Part shown: in pieces, positions 59,204-64,000 of the stretch
Position numbering within the stretch: the first letter of the stretch is position 1
Layout: each line of letters starts with the position of its first letter
Notes under the pieces: generated by a model
The model's database searches: none
Told to the model about the DNA's origin: nothing
The model's input: only the letters and a program-made list of their open reading frames with translations
From: Rossellomorea sp. AcN35-11
GTDB taxonomy: Bacteria > Bacillota > Bacilli > Bacillales > Bacillaceae_B
Direction: 5' to 3'
Length of the DNA: 64,000 nucleotides
Assembly: GCA_030388825.1 (NCBI GenBank)
Contig: CP128835.1
Coordinates: 3,342,001 to 3,406,000 of the forward strand
Made by a program: the position numbers and the translations under genes

Positions 59204-59976
59204 TCGCCTTCACCTTCCAGAAAATGAAGAAGCTTTCGCTTAAGTTCCCTCAATTGTGAGTCCACACTTACAATGACCCGTCCCTGGTTGGTTTCTATAT
59301 AGCATTCCTCACTCAGGAGTTCATCATTTGCATAAATAAAGCACTGGACATCTGTGGGGAATAAAACTTCAAGCTCGCTTTTGTTTTCAACTAATAACTC
59401 ATGCTTAGAAGGGTGTACATGAATCTGGATGTGGGGTAAATCCCTTACTTCCTTTACCCCCCGTTTTACTATGGATAGAAACATTTCAGGATCATCACGC
59501 AACTTTTGATTCATGATTTTTTCTGCACAGGCAACACCCAGGCGGATAATGACCTTTTCAGCATTTTGAATATATTGATGGAACATCTGATGGTTTCTCT
59601 CAGTCACTTCTTTTGCTTCGTTTAAACACTGCTGATATTCTTGATAACCTTTATTTCTCCCTTCTTCTTCCCCCTGAAGAAATCCAGTATTGTATGCTTC
59701 TTGCATCATTTTCTCCCGTTCGATGATCCACTTTTCTCTTTCAAGTTCGATTTGACTCCGGGCTTGATGAATCATCTCTTCTGCTTCCTTGATTATGCGG
59801 GCTGCTTGCCCATTTGCTTCTTCTACAATTTGGTCTCCCCTTATTTCGGGATCCATATCATGATCAGTATCTTCAAGCCCATTGAATTGGACTGAAGTTT
59901 TAACCTTTTTAAGAGATATCAATTTATTCCTTTCATCAACGGACCTGGCTTTCATGGATTTAATGACTCTAGACAA
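59200..59976 (-). CDS. fliH: Flagellar export regulator FliH
   Basis: A 258-residue negative regulator of FliI, with a long coiled coil rich in Q, E, A and K (about 45-130) and a C-terminal FliH/V-ATPase E-like domain. I chose TTG 59976, nine bases after GGAGGAG, giving MSRVIKSMKAR; the frame opens seven codons earlier at GTG inside fliG. It overlaps fliG by eight bases. Confidence 0.9.
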   Translation of the reverse strand: MSRVIKSMKARSVDERNKLISLKKVKTSVQFNGLEDTDHDMDPEIRGDQIVEEANGQAARIIKEAEEMIHQARSQIELEREKWIIEREKMMQEAYNTGFLQGEEEGRNKGYQEYQQCLNEAKEVTERNHQMFHQYIQNAEKVIIRLGVACAEKIMNQKLRDDPEMFLSIVKRGVKEVRDLPHIQIHVHPSKHELLVENKSELEVLFPTDVQCFIYANDELLSEECYIETNQGRVIVSVDSQLRELKRKLLHFLEGEGE

Positions 59977-60985
59977 TAATATCGTCTCCTCCGCCACGGG
60001 CTATGATGATTTCACCTGCATCTTCCAATCTTCTGATTACGGCTACAATACGCGACTGAGCCTCCTCCACATCACGCAGTCGAACAGGCCCCATGAATTC
60101 CATTTCCTCTTTGAATGTTTCCACCATTCGATTTGACATGTTTTTGAATACCACTTCTTTGACCTCATCACTGGATACCTTGAGGGAAAGAAGCAGGTCC
60201 TCGTTATCACAATCACGAATGACTCGCTGAATCGAACGTCCATCAAGTGTCACAATATCTTCAAACACGAACATTCTCTTCTTGATTTCCTCTGCTAATT
60301 CAGGATCTTGTATCTCCAGTGCATCAAGAATGGTTTTCTCTGTGGAACGGTCTACCCCATTCAGCACTTCCACAACGGCTTCCACTCCACCTGTCTGAGT
60401 ATAATCCTGGGTCACCGTCGCCGATAGCTTCCTTTCGAGTATGGCTTCAACCTCACTGATCACTTCTGGTGAAGTCCCATCCATTATCGCTATTCTTCTG
60501 GCGATATCAGCTTGAACTTCCTGGGGAAGTTCCGATAGGATCTGACCAGCCTGCTGGGGTTCAAGATACGAGAGGATCAAGGCAATGGTCTGCGGGTGTT
60601 CATTTTGAATAAAATTAAGAATCTGCGCCGCATCTGCTCGTCTCGCAAAGTCAAATGGCTTTACTTGCAGGGATGAAGTTAGCCGATTGATAATCGCCAA
60701 CGCCTGTTCAGACCCCAGTGCCTTTTCAAGAACTGTTTTGGCATAGCCGATCCCCCCCTGGGAGATATAATCCTGTGCCATCGCGATATTATGAAATTCC
60801 TCCAGGATATCCTCTTTCGCTTCCGTTTCAACCTTTTTGACTCCTGAAATTTCTAATGTTAGCTTTTCAATTTCTTCTTCTGATAAATGCTTGTACACTG
60901 ACGCGGATACATCAGGACCCAGTGAGATCAGGAGAATGGCTGCTTTTTGTTTTCCCGTTAAATCTTTTTCTCTTCTAACCAACAT
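59969..60985 (-). CDS. fliG: Flagellar motor switch protein FliG
   Basis: A 338-residue rotor protein that couples to the stator. It contains EHPQTIALILSYLEPQQAGQ and the C-terminal torque helix with charged residues (RDVEEAQSRIVAVIRRLED). A full armadillo-like middle domain is present. ATG start ten bases after fliF. Confidence 0.97.
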   Translation of the reverse strand: MLVRREKDLTGKQKAAILLISLGPDVSASVYKHLSEEEIEKLTLEISGVKKVETEAKEDILEEFHNIAMAQDYISQGGIGYAKTVLEKALGSEQALAIINRLTSSLQVKPFDFARRADAAQILNFIQNEHPQTIALILSYLEPQQAGQILSELPQEVQADIARRIAIMDGTSPEVISEVEAILERKLSATVTQDYTQTGGVEAVVEVLNGVDRSTEKTILDALEIQDPELAEEIKKRMFVFEDIVTLDGRSIQRVIRDCDNEDLLLSLKVSSDEVKEVVFKNMSNRMVETFKEEMEFMGPVRLRDVEEAQSRIVAVIRRLEDAGEIIIARGGGDDIIV

Positions 60986-60994
60986 TTCTCCCCC

Positions 60995-62593
60995 CTAATC
61001 CTCTGCTAACCAGGTACGTAATAATTTTGCAAATTCTTCCGGCTTTTCTTTCGCCATCTTTTCAAGCTGTTTCCTGCGAATTGATCCTTCCGTTTCCTCT
61101 TTAGGCTCAATATCAGGAATGTTGAAAGGTTCTTTTGTTTCCTCGTAAGCTATTTCTTCTATTTCTCCTCTCTTTTTTGAGCGGATTAAGAAGAAGGCCA
61201 GCAGGAGAATCACTACCAAAAGCAGCCCTCCAATTACATAAGTCCACCATGGAAGTACTGGTTTTTCTTCTGGGACCAAATCGACCTTCCCATTAAATGG
61301 TTGAACCGAAACGATCACCTTGTCTTCAATTGCTTCATCCGTCAATTCTGGTGACGCTTCTTTATCTATAGACGTTCGTACAATTGTTGATAACACTTGA
61401 CGAATATCGTCCACTCTATCTTGTGGGAGTGAATTCACCTCTTCAGGATTTGGAGGTTCAACCATCACCTGTATCCCAAGATCCCTGATCTTATAGGGGC
61501 TTTCAACCACTTCTTTCCTTATACGGTTGACTTCATTATTAATGGTTTCTTCCATACGTTCATAATCACCGTTGGATTCTGAACTGGAACCATACGTATC
61601 TCCTGTATTCGTTGGTTCATTTGCATCCCCGGCTCCTGGTGTTCCCCCGGGATTCGCCCCCTCTCCTGAGAAGGTTTCTGTGATTCGCTGTGCGCTTACG
61701 GCGATTCCTTCAATATTTTCTTCATCCACAGGCGTGACAAGGTTTTCTTCACGATTTTCCTGGGTAAAGTCTATATCAGTCGAGACGGATACAACCACCT
61801 TATTAAAACCTATCAATGTGCCTAGCATATTCTGAACTTGCCTCTGAATATCACGTTCAATTTCTTTCTTGATATTCATTTGTTGAACAAAATCTCCACC
61901 GCCTAGAGAATTTTTTTGAGATTCTAAGTCAAAATACTCAAAAAATTGGTTCATGATGACGATATTCTCTGTAGGGAGGTGAGGAACGCTTTTGGACACG
62001 AGATGATAAAGAGATTTGATCTGCTTCTGGTCAAATGAAAAGCCAGGATTAGTATTTAACACAATGGAAGCCGATGCTTGCTGCATATCATCATTTAAGA
62101 AAATCTGTTTCTCCGGGAGATTGATCATGACTTTCGCATCCTGTACGCCCTCGATCCCTCTCATTAGCTGAGCAAGCTCTGTTTGCATGGCGTCGAGTTT
62201 TAACACATTAAATTCATTATCAGTCATGCCGAATCCGGCATTCTGACTAAAGAAGGAATAATCGATACTTCCAGAATTAGGAATACCTTCGGCGGCTAAT
62301 TCAACCTTTAAGGTATCTACTTGTTCTTTTGGAACCATAATGGTAGAACCACCATCTGATATCTGAGAGGATATCCCTCTCCCATCGAGATTTTCCTTGA
62401 TTGTTCCCGTTTCAGAAGGAGATAAATTACTGTATAAAGGAACGAGAGTCGTTCTCGTCGTAAAGAAGCTCACCGTACTAATGAGAATAACGGTGATCAA
62501 AAAAGCTGCTCCCATACTTATTTTCTGTTTTTTTGACCTACTTACCCAAAATGTTTTTATCTGTTCTGTATATTTCTTAAACGATTCATTCAT
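60995..62593 (-). CDS. fliF: Flagellar MS-ring protein FliF
   Basis: A 532-residue ring protein. N-terminal membrane helix (about 27-47), the YscJ-like ring domains, and a second helix (ILLLAFFLIR region near 450). The C-terminal end (MAKEKPEEFAKLLRTWLAED) is the FliG-binding tail. ATG 62593 has GGAGG six bases upstream; the frame opens six codons earlier. Confidence 0.96.
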   Translation of the reverse strand: MNESFKKYTEQIKTFWVSRSKKQKISMGAAFLITVILISTVSFFTTRTTLVPLYSNLSPSETGTIKENLDGRGISSQISDGGSTIMVPKEQVDTLKVELAAEGIPNSGSIDYSFFSQNAGFGMTDNEFNVLKLDAMQTELAQLMRGIEGVQDAKVMINLPEKQIFLNDDMQQASASIVLNTNPGFSFDQKQIKSLYHLVSKSVPHLPTENIVIMNQFFEYFDLESQKNSLGGGDFVQQMNIKKEIERDIQRQVQNMLGTLIGFNKVVVSVSTDIDFTQENREENLVTPVDEENIEGIAVSAQRITETFSGEGANPGGTPGAGDANEPTNTGDTYGSSSESNGDYERMEETINNEVNRIRKEVVESPYKIRDLGIQVMVEPPNPEEVNSLPQDRVDDIRQVLSTIVRTSIDKEASPELTDEAIEDKVIVSVQPFNGKVDLVPEEKPVLPWWTYVIGGLLLVVILLLAFFLIRSKKRGEIEEIAYEETKEPFNIPDIEPKEETEGSIRRKQLEKMAKEKPEEFAKLLRTWLAED

Positions 62594-62626
62594 TACAATC
62601 CTCCGGTACATGACTGCAAGAGCCTA

Positions 62627-62932
62627 CTACATTGGCATTCTCATTATTTCTTGATACGCTTCCACCACTTTGTTACGAACTTCCATGGTCGTCTGCAGCG
62701 TAATGCTGGCCTTTTGTGAAGCAATCATCACTTGATGCAGATCTACATTTTCTCCCCTGACCATTTTTTCAGTCATTTGATCTGATTGAACTTGCATACT
62801 ATTCACTTCATCAATGGACTTTTTAAGTAGCTGGCTGAATTTCTCTGTAGCTTCTGAAGGGGATACATTTTTTTTTTCAAAAGACGGACTGATATGGCCA
62901 GGATTTATCGAATTAATATTGTGTATTGTCAT
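62627..62932 (-). CDS. fliE: Flagellar basal body protein FliE
   Basis: A 101-residue junction between the MS ring and rod. It ends with the conserved QVMIASQKASITLQTTMEVRNKVVEAYQE. A run of ten A in the N-terminal part encodes two lysines and is in frame here. ATG start between flgC and fliF. Confidence 0.95.
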   Translation of the reverse strand: MTIHNINSINPGHISPSFEKKNVSPSEATEKFSQLLKKSIDEVNSMQVQSDQMTEKMVRGENVDLHQVMIASQKASITLQTTMEVRNKVVEAYQEIMRMPM

Positions 62933-62949
62933 AGAATTAAACCTTCTCC

Positions 62950-63411
62950 CTATTTGCCGATTTCCAATGATTTCATTAATATGGCTTTATTAGCATTAAA
63001 AACAGTAACATTCGCTTCATATGATCGGGTTGCTGATATTAGATCAACCATTTCACGCAGAGGATCTACATTAGGCAACTTTACATACCCTTCGTCATCG
63101 GCATCAGGATGGTTTGGATCATATACCATCTTAAAAGGGGTTTCAGCATCTTCTTCGATACTTAAAACCTTGACACCACTGCCCACAGAGTTACTGTCTC
63201 TAGTATTCATGGCTTTATTTAGAAAAGATGAAAACTGGTTTTCCTTAGGACCCATGACAACAGACTTCCTCTTATAAGGCTGCCACTTTCCATCGATTAT
63301 TTCTCCCCTAGTCGTTTCTGCATTTGCCATATTTGATGAAATGACATCCATTCTTAAGCGTTGAGCGGTAAGGGCGGAAGCTGTTGTATTCATACTACTG
63401 AAAATCGCCAC
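62950..63411 (-). CDS. flgC: Flagellar basal body rod protein FlgC
   Basis: A 153-residue rod protein. N-terminal rod motif LRMDVISSNMANAETTRGE and C-terminal SYEANVTVFNANKAILMKSL are typical. I prefer GTG 63411 (nine bases after GGAGG, N terminus then aligned with B. subtilis) over ATG 63417, which overlaps the flgB stop as ATGA but has only three bases after the site. Confidence 0.94.
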   Translation of the reverse strand: MAIFSSMNTTASALTAQRLRMDVISSNMANAETTRGEIIDGKWQPYKRKSVVMGPKENQFSSFLNKAMNTRDSNSVGSGVKVLSIEEDAETPFKMVYDPNHPDADDEGYVKLPNVDPLREMVDLISATRSYEANVTVFNANKAILMKSLEIGK

Positions 63412-63413
63412 TA

Positions 63414-63803
63414 TCATTTACCTCCCCTTACAACAGTCTGCAGACTGTTAAACTTTCCATTTATTCGATCTGTCAGGGCATTAAAATAGATTTGATTGGA
63501 TGCCATTTCTGACATTTCCTGATCTAAGTCCACTCCATTGCCATTGTGGTTATATTGATACGCGGTCTTTGTTTTCACTGCTGGATGTTGGCTGCTGGAA
63601 TGAAAGGTAAAATGACGCGGATCGGTCCTCGTTGCACCCAGCTTTTCAACCGATTGATTTAACAACGACTTAAATTCGACTTCTTTTGCTTTGTAATTTG
63701 GGGTATCCACATTTGCTATATTTTGAGAGATTACTTTTTGATTAAGCGAGGCGTAATTCAGTCCTCTTTCCAGATTCGTGAAAGTATTGGAAAATAGTTT
63801 CAC
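63414..63803 (-). CDS. flgB: Flagellar basal body rod protein FlgB
   Basis: A 129-residue rod protein, first gene of the fla/che operon. It opens MKLFSNTFTNLERGLNYAS and has ISQNIANVDTPNYKAKEVEF. The start is GTG 63803 with AGAGGTG six bases upstream, giving exactly the B. subtilis length; a frame extending to 63869 would overlap the promoter region. Confidence 0.96.
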   Translation of the reverse strand: MKLFSNTFTNLERGLNYASLNQKVISQNIANVDTPNYKAKEVEFKSLLNQSVEKLGATRTDPRHFTFHSSSQHPAVKTKTAYQYNHNGNGVDLDQEMSEMASNQIYFNALTDRINGKFNSLQTVVRGGK

Positions 63804-63874
63804 TTCAGGCACCTCTATCCGATATTTTGACATGTTACTACTATTTTTTACAAATTTAGCATGCAACACTATTA

Positions 63875-63903
63875 ATTGTAATGTTTAGCAAGTTTTGTGT
63901 CTA
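63875..63903 (-). promoter_or_regulatory. Candidate sigma-A promoter of the fla/che operon
   Basis: TAGACA (-35, 63898-63903) and TACAAT (-10, 63875-63880) are 17 bases apart, giving a leader of about 65 bases to flgB. The remaining 63904-64000 carries only a short ACGAA/TTCGT hairpin and no gene; codY would be expected just beyond the window. A CodY box could not be identified confidently. Confidence 0.45.
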
Positions 63904-64000
63904 TGAATATTCCGTAAATTTTTAAGAATAACGAAGATATTCGTAGAATTAGTGACTTTTCGTCTAGTATTCATCCTATAATTACCAAGGTTATCTTTTC

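Noticed and set aside
63804..63869. Longer FlgB reading from 63869
   Set aside because: It starts at GTG next to the predicted promoter and adds residues absent from the family; the GTG at 63803 has a good site and gives the usual length.
63921..63935. Possible CodY box upstream of flgB
   Set aside because: Only about nine of fifteen positions match the consensus, which is expected by chance in such A/T-rich DNA.

Overview
The window is a contiguous stretch of a low-GC, endospore-forming, flagellated Firmicute of the Bacillaceae. The gene order from flgB to spoIIIE matches what I know of Bacillus subtilis gene for gene. Sporulation genes (dpaA/dpaB, ylxY, spoIIIE), the gram-positive replicative polymerase polC, and the paired FliY/CheC/CheD chemotaxis system all point the same way. 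I cannot name the species from sequence alone. Every credible gene lies on the minus strand, so the region is read from position 64000 down to 1.

Layout in transcription order. (1) 63803-36229: the fla/che operon, with flagellar rod, MS-ring, switch and export ATPase genes (flgB, flgC, fliE-fliJ), a motE-like gene, hook genes (fliK, flgD, flgE), swrD, fliL, switch genes fliM/fliY with cheY, the export gate (fliO, fliP, fliQ, fliR, flhB, flhA), flhF/flhG, chemotaxis genes (cheB, cheA, cheW, cheC, cheD), sigD and swrB. (2) 36069-26715: rpsB, tsf, pyrH, frr, uppS, cdsA, dxr, rseP and proS (translation, UMP kinase, lipid carrier and isoprenoid synthesis, intramembrane proteolysis). (3) 26627-22308: polC. 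(4) 22121-15044: rimP, nusA, rnpM, ylxQ, infB, ylxP, rbfA, truB, ribF. (5) 14908-9600: rpsO, pnp, ylxY, mlpA. (6) 9471-3948: ymxH, dpaA, dpaB, asd, dapG, dapA, which supply aspartate-family precursors, diaminopimelate and spore dipicolinate. (7) 3395-1: rnjB, tepA, ylzJ and the first 137 codons of spoIIIE.

The most notable anomaly is eight single-base frameshifts in seven genes that should be functional (motE-like, fliL, fliM, cdsA, rseP, proS twice, infB). Seven are single-base insertions, and five of those sit in runs of four to seven identical bases (four of them in A/T runs of seven). Correcting each restores a protein of the expected family length. Residual sequencing or assembly error is the simplest explanation, although A7/T7 tracts could also support transcriptional slippage.

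Also present are a good candidate sigma-K promoter before dpaA, a structured rpsB leader with a strong promoter, several terminators lying inside gene clusters, two intergenic repeat elements of types common in Bacillaceae, a large hook protein FlgE with a full middle domain, and a probable decayed small gene between dpaB and asd. I saw no CRISPR array, transposase, prophage, tRNA or rRNA, and nothing that amounts to a new biological system.
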